Shown: positions 45,841 to 55,348, counted from the first letter of the stretch. The stretch: 64,000 nt of DNA from Lachnospiraceae bacterium AF51-6-b8A (GCA_027682585.1 JAQCZH010000005.1:1910-65909), one strand, 5' to 3'. Numbers and translations are program-made. The notes: a model not told the origin generated them from the sequence alone.

Positions 45841-47301
45841 ATGAATTTTCGCAAGAGGCTGATAATTTCCTTCGCCATTGTCATTGTGGTGCCCATTCTT
45901 CTGGCCATCCTGCTGCTCTATGGGGTCCGCTTTCTTGACCGGGGCTCTGAGCAGGGATTGGTGACAGATTCCATGCAGATCATGAACCGTTACTCCAGGA
46001 AGGCTTATGAGACCATTCTGAATCAGGCCAAAACGGATCCATCGGTTTTGCTGAATACAGTTTATCTGCAGAAGGAGAACGAGATTCTGAAGAAGAATTA
46101 TACTAGCCTGCTGGTTCGCTACCAGGATCAGGTCTATTACAACGGCCTGACGGAGCACAGCAATCTGGATCCGGAGCATCTGCCCTCTTTCGGCACAGGA
46201 GCCAGGGATGCCAATAATTTCACCTATCTGGAGGGAGATGCCTCCACGATCGTCCGACAGATTGATTTCTACACCATTGATGGTTCGGTCGGGAGTGTAT
46301 ACCTGCTGACTTCTTCCAGCGGGGACCTGCCAGAGGCAAAGAGACTGATTATTCAGTATATCCTGGCAGTGTTGGCCATCCTGGTTCTGACCGCCGTCTT
46401 TCTGACCGCCTGGATCTATTCCGGTATGGTTCCTCAGGTCCGCAAACTGACAGAGGCAGCCGAGAATATCCGGGAAGGCAATCTGGATTTTAAGATTGAG
46501 ATGGATGGGAAGGATGAGTTTGCTCAGCTTGGCAATGCCTTCGAGGATATGCGCGCCCGTCTGGCGGATTCCTCCAGACAGAAGCTGGAGAACGAGAAGG
46601 AGCAGCTGGCTTTGATTTCCAACATCGCGCATGATCTCAAGACCCCGATTACAGCGATCAAGGGCTACGCGGAGGGGATTTTAGACGGGATCGCAAGGAC
46701 GCCGGAGAAGCAGGAAGCCTATGTCCGGACTATTTACAATAAGGCGGGAGAGATGGACAAGCTGATTAATGAGCTGACCACTTACACTAAGATTGACACC
46801 AGCGGCATTCCATACAACTTCCGGCACATGAGCGCCAGAGAGTATTTCGATGACTGCGCCGGGGAACTTACCGTGGAGCTGTCCAATCAACAGATTCGCT
46901 TGGGTTACGTCAATCAACTGCCCGAGGAGACAGAGGTCATTGCTGATCCGGAGCAGCTGCAGAGGGTCATCGCCAATATCGTCAGCAACTCAGTCAAATA
47001 TATGGGTCATGCGGATGGCCATATCAATATGCTGGTGAAGGATGTGGGAGATTTCGTTCAGGTGGAGATGGCCGATGACGGACAGGGAATCACAGCGGGG
47101 GATCTGCCCTATATTTTCGACCGAACTTTCCGGGCCGATTCCTCCCGCAATTCCAATACGGGCGGCAGCGGAATCGGTCTGGCTGTTGTCAAGAAAATCA
47201 TTGAGGATCATGGAGGCAAGGTTTGGGCCAGATCGACCCCCGGAAAGGGAACCTGTATTTATTTCGTTCTGCGCAAGTATCAGGAAGAGGAAGTCAGATG
47301 A
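45841..47301 (+). CDS. sensor histidine kinase
   Basis: A 486-residue membrane kinase. Transmembrane helices lie at about 8-30 and 172-195, with an extracellular sensor domain between. A HAMP segment (about 198-250: VRKLTEAAENIREGNLDFKI) follows. The H-box is NIAHDLKTPITAIKGYAEG (His near 265), N-box NIVSNSVKY, G1 ADDGQGI and G2 GGSGIGLAVV. Its stop overlaps the response regulator start (ATGA). The kinase-then-regulator order is less usual. Signal unknown. Confidence 0.92.
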   Translation: MNFRKRLIISFAIVIVVPILLAILLLYGVRFLDRGSEQGLVTDSMQIMNRYSRKAYETILNQAKTDPSVLLNTVYLQKENEILKKNYTSLLVRYQDQVYYNGLTEHSNLDPEHLPSFGTGARDANNFTYLEGDASTIVRQIDFYTIDGSVGSVYLLTSSSGDLPEAKRLIIQYILAVLAILVLTAVFLTAWIYSGMVPQVRKLTEAAENIREGNLDFKIEMDGKDEFAQLGNAFEDMRARLADSSRQKLENEKEQLALISNIAHDLKTPITAIKGYAEGILDGIARTPEKQEAYVRTIYNKAGEMDKLINELTTYTKIDTSGIPYNFRHMSAREYFDDCAGELTVELSNQQIRLGYVNQLPEETEVIADPEQLQRVIANIVSNSVKYMGHADGHINMLVKDVGDFVQVEMADDGQGITAGDLPYIFDRTFRADSSRNSNTGGSGIGLAVVKKIIEDHGGKVWARSTPGKGTCIYFVLRKYQEEEVR

Positions 47302-47987
47302 GTAAAGTACTGATTATTGAAGATGAGCGCTCCATCGCGGAGTTGGAGAAGGATTATCTGGAACTGAGCGAGTTCTCGGTGGATATCGAGACCGACGGGG
47401 CCGCCGGGCTGAAGCGGGCTCTGGAAGGGGATTATGATATTTTTGTCCTGGACCTCATGCTGCCGGGCATGGATGGCTTCGAGATCTGCCAGAAGATTCG
47501 GGAGGTCAAGGACAGACCGATTCTTTTGGTCTCTGCCCGCAAGGACGATATTGATAAGATTCGGGGGCTGGGGCTGGGGGCCGATGACTATGTGACCAAG
47601 CCCTTCTCTCCTTCGGAGCTGGTAGCCAGGGTCAAGGCGCATCTGGCCCGCTATTCCCGTCTGGTGGGGACATCTCCCGTTCAAAACGACTGCCTGGAAA
47701 TTCGGGGACTTAAGATTGATAAGTCTGACCGCCGGGTTTGGATCAACGGGGAGGAGAGGACATTTACCGCTAAGGAGTATGAATTGCTCCTCTTTCTGGC
47801 GGAACATCCCAATCATGTCTTCTCCAAGGACGAACTCTTCCGGGAGATCTGGAACATGAGTTCCAACGGAGAAGTTGCCACGGTGACCGTTCACATCAAG
47901 CGGATCCGGGAGAAGATAGAGATGGATTCCTCTAAGCCCCAGTATATTGAGACGATCTGGGGAGTGGGATATCGCTTCCGGGTGTAG
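47298..47987 (+). CDS. OmpR-family response regulator
   Basis: A 229-residue regulator: receiver (about 2-115) with LIIEDE, the phospho-acceptor Asp in VLDLMLPGMDG, LVSARKD and TKPFSP; winged helix (about 130-228) with FTAKEYELLLFLAEHPN, HIKRIREKIE and IWGVGYRF. ATG 47298 overlaps the kinase gene by 4 bases. Partner of the upstream kinase; targets unknown. Confidence 0.92.
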   Translation: MSKVLIIEDERSIAELEKDYLELSEFSVDIETDGAAGLKRALEGDYDIFVLDLMLPGMDGFEICQKIREVKDRPILLVSARKDDIDKIRGLGLGADDYVTKPFSPSELVARVKAHLARYSRLVGTSPVQNDCLEIRGLKIDKSDRRVWINGEERTFTAKEYELLLFLAEHPNHVFSKDELFREIWNMSSNGEVATVTVHIKRIREKIEMDSSKPQYIETIWGVGYRFRV

Positions 47988-48058
47988 ACAGCAGCATGTA
48001 CGTGCTGCAAAAAGTTCATGGCCAGAGGCAGCGTTGGAAGGCTGGCGGCAAAGGAAGA

Positions 48059-48141
48059 TTGACAGAACAGATACAGCTGGCGGCATAGACGGATCGACAA
48101 AACAGATATGGCCGGCAGGTGCAGAAGAATTGACAGAGCGG
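48059..48141 (+). repeat. degenerate 35-36-base tandem repeat
   Basis: Units start at 48059 (TTGACAGAACAGATA), 48094 (TCGACAAAACAGATA) and a partial at 48130 (TTGACAGAG). They lie in the 184-base gap before a phosphoesterase gene. No coding sense is seen. Confidence 0.5.
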
Positions 48142-48171
48142 ACGCGGATCGTCCTGCCTGAAGGGAGTGGC

Positions 48172-48894
48172 ATGTCCAGAAAATTATATATTTCAGACTG
48201 CCATTTCTTCCACAGGGCTTTGCTGAAATCCATGGATCACAGGCCTTTCGCGGATCTGGATCAGATGCATTCCTATATGATCCGCCAGTGGAACGCAGCG
48301 GTCGGTCCCAGGGACGAGGTCTATATTCTGGGAGACTTCTCCTATGGGAAGGGTCCGGAGACCATGGGGATTCTGGATCAGCTGCGGGGCCGCCTGCATC
48401 TGATCATGGGAAATCATGACCGCTGGTTTCGGAAACTGGATCAGGAACACCTGTCTCGTTTTGTCTGGGCGGCTCCATACAAAGAGATTCGGGATCAGGG
48501 TCGACATGTGATTCTCTCTCACTATCCTATCTTTTGCTACAACGGGCAGTATCATGTGGGTAAGGATGGATCCGCCAACGTTTACATGCTCTACGGACAT
48601 GTGCATGACACAAGGGATGAGCGCCTGGTTCATCATTTCCTGCGGCAGACCCGGCAGATGGAGCTTTTGGGCAGGAATGGACAGATCCGTAATTTGCCCT
48701 GCCAGATGATTAACACTTTCTGTATGTTCAGCGATTACAGGCCAATAACGCTGTCAGAGTGGATCGAGCTTGATGCCAGAAGACGGAAACAGCTGGATCT
48801 TGAGATGGCTGACATGGAGAAGATCCTGCATCCGGACGGGGCGGGGCAGGATACGGATTCAGCCGGCGCCAAGCCAAGTTACAGAAGAAGTTAA
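48172..48894 (+). CDS. calcineurin-like metallophosphoesterase
   Basis: A 240-residue enzyme with the dinuclear metal-site motifs in order: ISDCHFFH (Asp-x-His), LGDFSYGKG (Gly-Asp), MGNHDRW (Gly-Asn-His-Asp/Glu), ILSHYPI (His) and YGHVHDT (Gly-His-x-His). The short form resembles MPE proteins of unknown substrate that are common in phages and clostridia. I chose ATG 48172 (AAGGGAG 5 bases upstream). The hydrophilic C-terminal tail (about 215-240) is probably disordered. Confidence 0.88.
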   Translation: MSRKLYISDCHFFHRALLKSMDHRPFADLDQMHSYMIRQWNAAVGPRDEVYILGDFSYGKGPETMGILDQLRGRLHLIMGNHDRWFRKLDQEHLSRFVWAAPYKEIRDQGRHVILSHYPIFCYNGQYHVGKDGSANVYMLYGHVHDTRDERLVHHFLRQTRQMELLGRNGQIRNLPCQMINTFCMFSDYRPITLSEWIELDARRRKQLDLEMADMEKILHPDGAGQDTDSAGAKPSYRRS

Positions 48895-48998
48895 GAGGCA
48901 GAGCCGTGGAGGAAGAGAAAGCGGAGAATACTTGACTGCTATGCGGTCACTGCGGCCGATGCAAGAGGAGTGGATCAGGGAAATCAGAGGATAGCGCC

Positions 48999-49859
48999 GT
49001 GCAAACAGAAATTTTATACGAGGACAGAGATCTCTTTGTCTGCTACAAACCGGCGGGATTCGCCGCCCAGACAGCCTCTGTCACGCAGGCAGACCTGGTC
49101 TCGGAACTAAAGAACTACCGCGAGAAGCGGGGAGAGCCGGATTATATTGGTCTGATTGGCCGTCTGGATCAGCCGGTCGAGGGTCTTATGGTGATTGCTA
49201 AGAGTCCGCAGGCTGCCAGGAAGTTGGAAGCGGCTCAGGCAGCAGGCAGGATCAACAAGTATTATCTGGCGGTGACCCAGGGACTGCCGAAGCGAACCGG
49301 CTCTTGGCAGGAGGCGTCCTTATCTGATTCTGCGGACCGTGGACAGAGGGCGGATTTGTCTGGCTTTGAACGTGGGAGCGATGAAGGACAGACAGGGAAA
49401 TCAGGGACAAGTGGCTCCGAGTCATATGATGAGGAAAAGGAGAAGGGGAAATTTGACCAGGGAGAAGAATGGATTTATCTGGAGAATAACATGATTCTCC
49501 CTGTCCGGGGCAGGAGTGCCCGCCTGGTTGCGGTGGGAGGCGGCGGAGCCAAGAAGGCTCGCCTGGAGTACCGGATGATAGATTGTATGAAGACAAAAGA
49601 CGGTCGGCTACTGGCCCTGCTTCGCATTCATCTGCTGACCGGACGCCGCCACCAGATTCGCCTGCAGTTGTCCGGTCTGGGCAGCCCCATCCTGGGTGAC
49701 AGCAAGTACGGGGCCGATCCCAATGGCCGGCCGCTGGCCCTCTGCGCCTGTCGGCTGGCCTTCCTCCACCCGCGGACAGGGGAGAGGATGGAGTATGAGA
49801 TTGTACCAAGGGGGCTGGATTTTGGGAGGTTTAAAGATTTCCTTGTGGAAATGTTGTGA
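48999..49859 (+). CDS. RluA-family pseudouridine synthase
   Basis: A 286-residue enzyme that isomerises uridine in rRNA or tRNA. YKPAGFAAQTAS starts the catalytic domain; the catalytic Asp is in IGRLDQPVEG (near 56); LLTGRRHQIRLQL and LGDSKYG follow. No S4 domain is present. A low-complexity acidic insertion (about 105-155) interrupts the catalytic core between two conserved strands, in a region that is a short loop in relatives. The start is GTG 48999; GAGG lies 9 bases upstream. Confidence 0.88.
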   Translation: MQTEILYEDRDLFVCYKPAGFAAQTASVTQADLVSELKNYREKRGEPDYIGLIGRLDQPVEGLMVIAKSPQAARKLEAAQAAGRINKYYLAVTQGLPKRTGSWQEASLSDSADRGQRADLSGFERGSDEGQTGKSGTSGSESYDEEKEKGKFDQGEEWIYLENNMILPVRGRSARLVAVGGGGAKKARLEYRMIDCMKTKDGRLLALLRIHLLTGRRHQIRLQLSGLGSPILGDSKYGADPNGRPLALCACRLAFLHPRTGERMEYEIVPRGLDFGRFKDFLVEML

Positions 49860-50074
49860 AAACGATTTTTGATATTGCCGAGCAGTTAGCTGCTGAATTT
49901 CCAGAGTACAAAGACAGGATGGAATATGCAGGGGAATCTTTCATTCTATTTGAAGTAAGATTTGATATGGCTGTTGTTACAAAAGATTTAGACAGCATTA
50001 AAACAATAAAGCTGCAAATGGAGAAACTTCCTGAATCGAAAAAGGAGGAAATAGGGATGATGTGTGCCACTTGA
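49856..50074 (+). CDS. small protein of unknown function
   Basis: A 72-residue acidic protein (MKTIFDIAEQLAAEFPEYK...). GTG 49856 overlaps the RluA stop by 4 bases, implying coupling. It has no hydrophobic segment or recognised motif. Codon use is more AT-rich than its neighbours. Supported mainly by its coupled start and clean length; moderate confidence that it is expressed. Confidence 0.5.
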   Translation: MKTIFDIAEQLAAEFPEYKDRMEYAGESFILFEVRFDMAVVTKDLDSIKTIKLQMEKLPESKKEEIGMMCAT

Positions 50075-50118
50075 AAGAGAAATTCATCATTTGCGGATTA
50101 TTGGAAAGAGAGGAACGC

Positions 50119-50826
50119 GTGAACTTATACATCATCCGTCACGGACAGACCAATATGAATGTTCTGCACCGCATGCAGGGAAGGACGGACACCAGACTCA
50201 ATGACAAGGGAAGGCTGCAGGCCAGAGAGGCGGCAGACTTTCTTCGCAAGAAGGGGATTGTCCCGGATCGGATCATTGTCAGTCCCCTGGATCGGGCCAG
50301 AGAGACGGCGGAGATTGTCTCCGGCAGGCCCAGAGATTTTCAGGAGCCGGACGATCGGATCATTGAGATGTGCTTTGGAGAGGCGGAGGGCAAGCCAAAT
50401 GAAGAGCTGGCCCGGGGCTTCTATGAGTCCTTCTTTCGGACCGTCGTTGACTATGAGCCGCCGATTGGGGCGGAGAGTTACGAGGAACTCTTCACCCGCA
50501 TCTCAGATTTTGTGGAGGACTTGCGAAATCAGTATGTTCTATGTGTAAATAGGAGAACTGTGGCAAGCGATCGCGAGGTGCCTACGGTTTTTGTCGTCTC
50601 TCACGGGGCAGCCCTGCACGCCCTGTTGGCCTATGTCGGCCATGTGGAACGGAGGGACTTCTGGAAGATTGATGTCAACAACTGCGCCGTCTTTCAGGTG
50701 TTCCTCTCCGATCAGAAGCGTCAGCCTGACGGCAGGCCGGGAAGTGATTATGAGGACCATTTTATCAGGATTTACGAGGGCTTTGGCCATGGACACTACC
50801 TGAATATGACGACTCGGGATCAGTGA
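50119..50826 (+). CDS. histidine phosphatase family protein (phosphoglycerate mutase-like)
   Basis: A 235-residue enzyme of the RHG superfamily. The phospho-His motif is YIIRHGQTNMN (His near 8), then SPLDRARETAEIV with the second Arg, MCFGEAEG, and the second catalytic His in VVSHGAALHAL. Such enzymes dephosphorylate sugar phosphates or other small molecules. I chose GTG 50119 (AGAGAGGA upstream); earlier in-frame codons overlap the preceding small gene. Confidence 0.9.
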   Translation: MNLYIIRHGQTNMNVLHRMQGRTDTRLNDKGRLQAREAADFLRKKGIVPDRIIVSPLDRARETAEIVSGRPRDFQEPDDRIIEMCFGEAEGKPNEELARGFYESFFRTVVDYEPPIGAESYEELFTRISDFVEDLRNQYVLCVNRRTVASDREVPTVFVVSHGAALHALLAYVGHVERRDFWKIDVNNCAVFQVFLSDQKRQPDGRPGSDYEDHFIRIYEGFGHGHYLNMTTRDQ

Positions 50827-51008
50827 GCGCGGCAGGTGCTCTGCGCTGCGGATGGCGAAAGAGGCAGGACGAAGCTGAGGCAGTACAGGATAAGATGAGA
50901 TGTATGGTAATGGAGTAGGGCGGCAGAGAGGGCAAAGAGGCTGCGGTTTGCCAGGGGTAAATGCGGTTGGACATACGCGCAGACGGACAAGTTGTCGGTA
51001 AGCTCAGA

Positions 51009-51037
51009 TTGACAGAAAATAGAGCATTTTTTAGAAT
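51009..51037 (+). promoter_or_regulatory. sigma-A promoter of proS
   Basis: TTGACA (51009-51014), 17-base spacer, TAGAAT (51032-51037), 85 bases before the proS start. The rest of the gap 50827-51008 holds nothing that I can support. Confidence 0.75.
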
Positions 51038-51047
51038 AGTGCAGTAA

Positions 51048-51108
51048 ATGCCCGCAAGAACCGCCGGAGAGCTGACCGCTGGTGTGCCAGTCGATGGCGG
51101 AAGGGCAT
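51048..51108 (+). promoter_or_regulatory. stem-loop leader before proS
   Basis: ATGCCC (51048-51053) pairs with GGGCAT (51103-51108) and CCGCC (51061-51065) with GGCGG (51096-51100); inside, CTGG/CCAG closes a TGTG loop. The compound helix ends 2 bases before the Shine-Dalgarno AAGGAG, and it is not a T-box. It may affect translation initiation. Confidence 0.45.
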
Positions 51109-51121
51109 GTAAGGAGAGATC

Positions 51122-52561
51122 ATGGCTAAGGATAAGAAGTTTGTCGAGGAGATCACACCCAGAAGTGAGGATTTTGCCCAGTGGTATACCGATGTGGTGA
51201 AGAAGGCGGAGCTGATGCAGTACTCCTCTCTCAGGGGCTTTATGATCTATAAGCCGCTCGGCTATGCGATCTGGGAGAATATCCAGAAGAATATGGACGC
51301 TATGTTCAAGGAGACCGGCGTGGAGAATGTCTACATGCCCATGCTGATTCCGGAGAGTCTCCTCGATAAAGAAGCGGATCATGTTGAGGGCTTCGCTCCG
51401 GAAGTGGCCTGGGTGACCAAGGGTGGTACGCAGCCCCTGCAGGAGCGACTGGCCATTCGGCCGACTTCAGAGACCCTCTTCTGTGATCTCTATTCCACCA
51501 TAGTTCAATCCTATCGTGACCTGCCCAAGGTATATAATCAGTGGTGCTCTGTCGTCCGCTGGGAGAAGACTACCCGGCCCTTCCTGCGCTCCTCTGAATT
51601 CCTCTGGCAGGAGGGACACACGGCCCACGCAACAGCTGCGGAGGCCGAGACAAGAACCATTCAGATGCTGAATCTCTATGCGGATTTCTGTGAGAAATAC
51701 CTGGCGATTCCTGTGGTTAAGGGGCGCAAGACCGATAAGGAGAAGTTCGCCGGGGCAGAGGCAACCTACACCATTGAGACCCTGATGCACGACGGCAAGG
51801 CTTTGCAGTCCGGAACTTCCCACAATTTCGGGGATGGTTTTGCGAGAGCTTACGGAATTCAGTACACAGATAAGAATAATCAGTTGCAGTATGTTCATCA
51901 GACTTCCTGGGGTGTGTCGACCCGCCTGATCGGGGCGATTATCATGGTGCACGGCGATGATTCCGGCCTGGTTCTGCCCCCCCGTATCGCTCCTACGCAG
52001 ATTGTCATTGTGCCTGTCATGCAGCAGAAGGCGGGTGTTCTTGAAAAGGCTGAAGAACTGCGTCATACGTTGAAAGAAGCCGGATTTTCTGTCAGAGTTG
52101 ATGACTCAGATAAGACACCCGGCTGGAAATTTGCGGAGGCGGAGATGCGGGGGATCCCTCTTCGCATTGAGGTTGGGCCCAAGGATATAGAGAAGGGGCA
52201 GGTCGTTATGGTGCGCCGCGACACCCGTGAGAAGGTGTTTGTTCCTATGGATGAGCTTACAAAAGAGACGGGACAGATTCTTGCCAAGGAACAGGAGGAT
52301 ATGCTTGCGCGGGCCAGGGACTTCCTGAACAGCCACATTTCCGACGCACACGACTACGAGGAGTTCAAGGATGCGGTTGAGAACAAGCCGGGCTTCATTC
52401 GCGGGATGTGGTGCGGCGACGCGGCCTGTGAGGACAAGATTAAGGAGGATACCACAGCGACCAGCCGCTGCATGCCCTTTGACGAAGAGGCCATTGACGG
52501 CAAATGTGTCTGCTGCGGAAAACCTGCGCATAAGCTGGTCTACTGGGGTAAGGCGTATTGA
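51122..52561 (+). CDS. proS: prolyl-tRNA synthetase (short, archaeal/eukaryote-like form)
   Basis: A 479-residue class II synthetase. Motif 2 region: [33 protein letters not shown] and [16 protein letters not shown] bind proline and adenylate; motif 3 is [20 protein letters not shown]. The anticodon-binding domain follows and then a C-terminal zinc-type region (CGDAACE... CVCCGK). There is no editing insertion, so this is the ProRS3 form common in Clostridia, without cis-editing of Ala-tRNA-Pro. Own promoter and leader; the cca start overlaps by one base. Confidence 0.95.
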   Translation: MAKDKKFVEEITPRSEDFAQWYTDVVKKAELMQYSSLRGFMIYKPLGYAIWENIQKNMDAMFKETGVENVYMPMLIPESLLDKEADHVEGFAPEVAWVTKGGTQPLQERLAIRPTSETLFCDLYSTIVQSYRDLPKVYNQWCSVVRWEKTTRPFLRSSEFLWQEGHTAHATAAEAETRTIQMLNLYADFCEKYLAIPVVKGRKTDKEKFAGAEATYTIETLMHDGKALQSGTSHNFGDGFARAYGIQYTDKNNQLQYVHQTSWGVSTRLIGAIIMVHGDDSGLVLPPRIAPTQIVIVPVMQQKAGVLEKAEELRHTLKEAGFSVRVDDSDKTPGWKFAEAEMRGIPLRIEVGPKDIEKGQVVMVRRDTREKVFVPMDELTKETGQILAKEQEDMLARARDFLNSHISDAHDYEEFKDAVENKPGFIRGMWCGDAACEDKIKEDTTATSRCMPFDEEAIDGKCVCCGKPAHKLVYWGKAY

Positions 52562-53931
52562 TGAGAGATGACCGGAATCAGACAATGGAGCTGCCGGCTC
52601 CTGTGCGGCAGATCATTCACAGATTGGAGACAGCTGGTCATGAGGCCTATGCGGTTGGCGGATGCGTCCGGGACTCTTTTGTCCCCGGGCGCATTCCCGA
52701 TGATTGGGATATTACCAGTTCAGCGAAGCCGCGGGAGATCAAGGCGCTCTTTGCCCATACCATCGACACGGGGATCCGGCATGGGACAGTGACCGTCATG
52801 CTGGATCATGTGGGCTATGAAGTGACGACTTACCGCATCGACGGGGAGTATCTGGATGGACGCCACCCCAGAGAGGTCCGTTTTACACCCAGTCTTACCG
52901 AAGATTTAAAACGGCGGGATTTTACAATCAATGCCATGGCCTACCATCCCGATCGGGGGCTGGTGGATGAATTTGATGGACTTGGAGATTTGAGGAGAAA
53001 ACGGATTCGCTGTGTGGGAGATCCTCGTCAGAGGTTTACAGAGGATGCGCTTCGCATGTTAAGAGCGGTTCGCTTTGCGGCTCAGTTGGATTTCACACTT
53101 GATAGGGAAACGGCGGCAGCGATCCGAGAACTGGCGCCGAACCTGAAGAAGGTCTCGGCAGAGCGTGTTCGGGCGGAACTGATGAAGACCATTTGTTCCG
53201 TTCATCCGGCCTGCCTTGAGATGGCCTATGAATTGGGGCTTACAGCCGTTTTCCTGCCGGAGTTTGATGCCTGTATGAGGACGCCGCAGAATACGCCACA
53301 TCACTTCACCGATGTGGGTCATCACACCCTGCTGGTCATGCAGGGGGTGTCAGATGACCCGGTTCTGCGTCTGGCCGCTCTTCTTCATGATATCGCCAAA
53401 CCTGTCTGCAGAACGACAGATGCGCAGGGGGTGGACCACTTCAAGGGGCATCCGGAGGAGGGGGCTAAGATGGCCAGGAGGATTCTCAGACGTCTGCGCT
53501 TTGACAAGGAGACGATCGAAAGAGTAGTTCAGCTGGTCCGCTGTCATGATGAGCGGCCCGATGCGGATCTTAGGTCAGTTCGCCGGGCAATGGTTCGGAT
53601 AGGGATGCAGGCGTTTCCCAGGCTCTTTGCCCTGAAGAGGGCAGATATGCTGGCGCAGAGTGATTATAGACGCAGGGAAAAGCTGGCTCAGATTGATGAC
53701 TTCGAGTGCCTGAGAGAGCAGATTCTGCAGAAGAAGGAGGCCCTGTCCGTAGGTGATCTGGCTATATCCGGCAGAGACCTTCTGGAGATGGGGCTTCCTC
53801 AGGGAAGGCAGGTGGGAGAAGTCCTGGCAGCCCTCTTAGAGGACGTCTTAGAGGAGCCCGCGCACAATCAGCCGGACTATTTGAGAAAGAGAAGCCGGGA
53901 AATTCTCTTAAATCGGGAGAAAAGCCTGTAA
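52561..53931 (+). CDS. cca: CCA tRNA nucleotidyltransferase
   Basis: A 456-residue enzyme that adds or repairs the 3' CCA of tRNAs. The head domain has GGCVRDSF and [11 protein letters not shown] (catalytic DxD). The neck follows with [13 protein letters not shown] and [16 protein letters not shown]. An HD phosphohydrolase domain is at about 265-380 (LLHDIAKP). Both tRNAs in the window lack an encoded CCA, so the enzyme is needed. ATG 52561 overlaps the proS stop by one base (TGATG). Confidence 0.95.
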   Translation: MRDDRNQTMELPAPVRQIIHRLETAGHEAYAVGGCVRDSFVPGRIPDDWDITSSAKPREIKALFAHTIDTGIRHGTVTVMLDHVGYEVTTYRIDGEYLDGRHPREVRFTPSLTEDLKRRDFTINAMAYHPDRGLVDEFDGLGDLRRKRIRCVGDPRQRFTEDALRMLRAVRFAAQLDFTLDRETAAAIRELAPNLKKVSAERVRAELMKTICSVHPACLEMAYELGLTAVFLPEFDACMRTPQNTPHHFTDVGHHTLLVMQGVSDDPVLRLAALLHDIAKPVCRTTDAQGVDHFKGHPEEGAKMARRILRRLRFDKETIERVVQLVRCHDERPDADLRSVRRAMVRIGMQAFPRLFALKRADMLAQSDYRRREKLAQIDDFECLREQILQKKEALSVGDLAISGRDLLEMGLPQGRQVGEVLAALLEDVLEEPAHNQPDYLRKRSREILLNREKSL

Positions 53932-53945
53932 AACAGGGCTTTTTC
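53921..53945 (+). terminator. intrinsic terminator at the 3' end of cca
   Basis: AAAGCCTG / CAGGGCTTTTT with a bulge and a 5-base loop. It overlaps the last codons of cca and runs directly into the hup promoter. Confidence 0.7.
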
Positions 53946-53974
53946 TTGACAAGCAAAATAAAATCAATTATAAA
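53946..53974 (+). promoter_or_regulatory. sigma-A promoter of hup
   Basis: TTGACA (53946-53951), 17-base AT-rich spacer, TATAAA (53969-53974). A strong promoter, as expected for a DNA-binding protein made in quantity. Confidence 0.85.
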
Positions 53975-54038
53975 GGGTTTATACGATTCGGGGGAGAACC
54001 CAAGGAGAATCGGCACTGTTAATATAGGAGGAATCAAA

Positions 54039-54314
54039 ATGAACAAGACTGAGTTAGTTGCAGCAATTGCAGAGCAGGCTGATCTGTCCAAGAAGGACGC
54101 AGAGGCAGCGCTGAAGGCATTCACCGACGTTGTATCTGAGGGCCTCAAGAAGGGCGAGAAGATCCAGCTTGTCGGCTTCGGCACCTTTGAGGTTTCCGAG
54201 AGATCTGCGAGAACCGGACGCAATCCCCAGACCGGCAAGACGATGAAGATCGCTGCTTCCAAGGCGCCTAAGTTCAAGGCAGGCAAGGCACTGAAGGATG
54301 CGGTGAACAAGTAA
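54039..54314 (+). CDS. hup: HU family DNA-binding protein
   Basis: A 91-residue histone-like protein: [22 protein letters not shown] (helical dimer part), then GFGTFEV, RNPQTG (DNA-bending arm with its tip Pro) and [12 protein letters not shown]. It wraps and bends chromosomal DNA. I chose ATG 54039, with AGGAGG 7 bases upstream. It starts the conserved hup-rqcP-divIC-tilS-hpt-ftsH block. Confidence 0.97.
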   Translation: MNKTELVAAIAEQADLSKKDAEAALKAFTDVVSEGLKKGEKIQLVGFGTFEVSERSARTGRNPQTGKTMKIAASKAPKFKAGKALKDAVNK

Positions 54315-54353
54315 TTTTTCGAATCGAGCGATTTGAAAGAGACGGTCAGAAAC

Positions 54354-54422
54354 AAAAAGCCGATTGCCATATAGCGCAGATGCATGCATATGCAGATGCG
54401 ACATATGGAGATCGGTTTTTCT
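54354..54422 (+). terminator. intrinsic terminator after hup
   Basis: AAAAAGCCGATTGCCATAT pairs with ATATGGAGATCGGTTTTT (internal mismatches), then T residues. The outer A/T run makes it bidirectional in form. The apical part also contains short palindromes (GCATATGC-like). Confidence 0.75.
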
Positions 54423-54423
54423 T

Positions 54424-54548
54424 ATTCATGACAATGGAATACTCGCAAAGTGTGCATTCCGTTGTTTACGGCGGTGGAGCACGTAAAGAGCGCGTATTCT
54501 GCGGTCAATGCCCATAGTATGCTTGCAGATACTCCATTCCATGGGGTG
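54424..54548 (+). repeat. dispersed intergenic repeat, copy C with inverted half-copies
   Basis: ATTCATGACAATGGAATACT at 54424, followed downstream by an inverted partial copy (54513-54544, reverse strand CCATGGAATGGAGTATCTGC) and a weaker one near 54491-54510. The paired arrangement resembles REP/BIME-type palindromic elements. Confidence 0.5.
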
Positions 54549-54679
54549 TGACCGGCGGTGCATTTTCCCTCTGTGACTTCTGTGACAGAATACAGGATGG
54601 ATTTTTGGATATTCCGGAAGAAAAGAGGGGAAAGGGGTATGCGCTCGAAGAAGGACAACGTTTCAGAAGGGACAGGGAT

Positions 54680-54919
54680 ATGAGGCTGGACAAGTTCCTC
54701 AAGGTTTCAAGACTGATTAAGCGCAGAACAGTGGCAAATGAGGCCTGTGACGCCGGCCGTGTGCTCGTGAATGGCAGGCCTGCCAAGGCTTCTGTCAAAG
54801 TTGCGGTGGGTGATATCATAGAGATCGCTTTCGGAAACCGCACCGTTAAAGTCCGCGTTCTGGAGATACAGGACACGACGAAGAAGGAGGAAGCCAAGGA
54901 CCTCTTTGAATACCTCTGA
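54680..54919 (+). CDS. rqcP: S4-domain RNA-binding protein RqcP
   Basis: A 79-residue protein made almost wholly of one S4 fold: MRLDKFLKVSRLIKRRTVANEAC, then GRVLVNGRPAK and VGDIIEIAFG. It is the RqcP/YabO family, which stabilises peptidyl-tRNA on stalled 50S subunits during ribosome quality control with RqcH. I chose ATG 54680; the frame is open further upstream without a good start. In spore-formers yabP and yabQ usually follow; here divIC comes after 93 bases. Confidence 0.9.
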   Translation: MRLDKFLKVSRLIKRRTVANEACDAGRVLVNGRPAKASVKVAVGDIIEIAFGNRTVKVRVLEIQDTTKKEEAKDLFEYL

Positions 54920-55012
54920 CTTGCCAAAACGATCCTGCGCTCCTATCATAGATGTATTCAGAGAATGCTGTTTAAGAGGCACTGGCCGGGAATCAGATCA
55001 GGGAAGGAATTC

Positions 55013-55339
55013 ATGAGCGAAGAGTTGACATCAATCAGCGAGAAAGAAAAGCCGCAGGTCAGGAAAACCAGGCGGCGCCGACAGGCAGTCTTTGCCCTGG
55101 TGACCATGATCTTCGCGGTGGCTATGCTGGTACAGCTGACCCGCCTCTACCAGAAGCAGAGGAGTTACAAAGAGAAGGCCGCTGTCTATCAGAAAGAACT
55201 GCTGCAGCAGCAGGAGAGAGCCAAAGAAATTGAGGATCAGGTGAACTATACGATGACAGATGCCTACACAGAGCGTGAGGCGCAGAGCAAGCTTGGGATG
55301 GTTCATCCCAATGAGATTATCTTCCGTGAGAAGAAATAA
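55013..55339 (+). CDS. divIC: FtsB/DivIC-family septum formation protein
   Basis: A 108-residue bitopic membrane protein: a basic cytoplasmic N-terminus (KTRRRRQ), one transmembrane helix (about 25-45), then a coiled coil (YQKQRSYKEKAAVYQKELL...) and the short conserved tail with ERExxSKLGMVHPNE. It belongs to the DivIC/FtsB group, which forms the FtsQLB-type complex that activates septal wall synthesis. GGAAGGAA precedes the ATG at 55013. Confidence 0.88.
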   Translation: MSEELTSISEKEKPQVRKTRRRRQAVFALVTMIFAVAMLVQLTRLYQKQRSYKEKAAVYQKELLQQQERAKEIEDQVNYTMTDAYTEREAQSKLGMVHPNEIIFREKK

Positions 55340-55348
55340 GGATATGAG

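Noticed and set aside
45196..46632. Minus-strand open frame (478 codons) opposite metK and the kinase gene
   Set aside because: Shadow of metK and the histidine kinase; crosses a terminator and repeat region and has no coherent motif.
51009..51121. T-box leader upstream of proS
   Set aside because: The conserved T-box bulge sequence and a terminator/antiterminator pair are not present.
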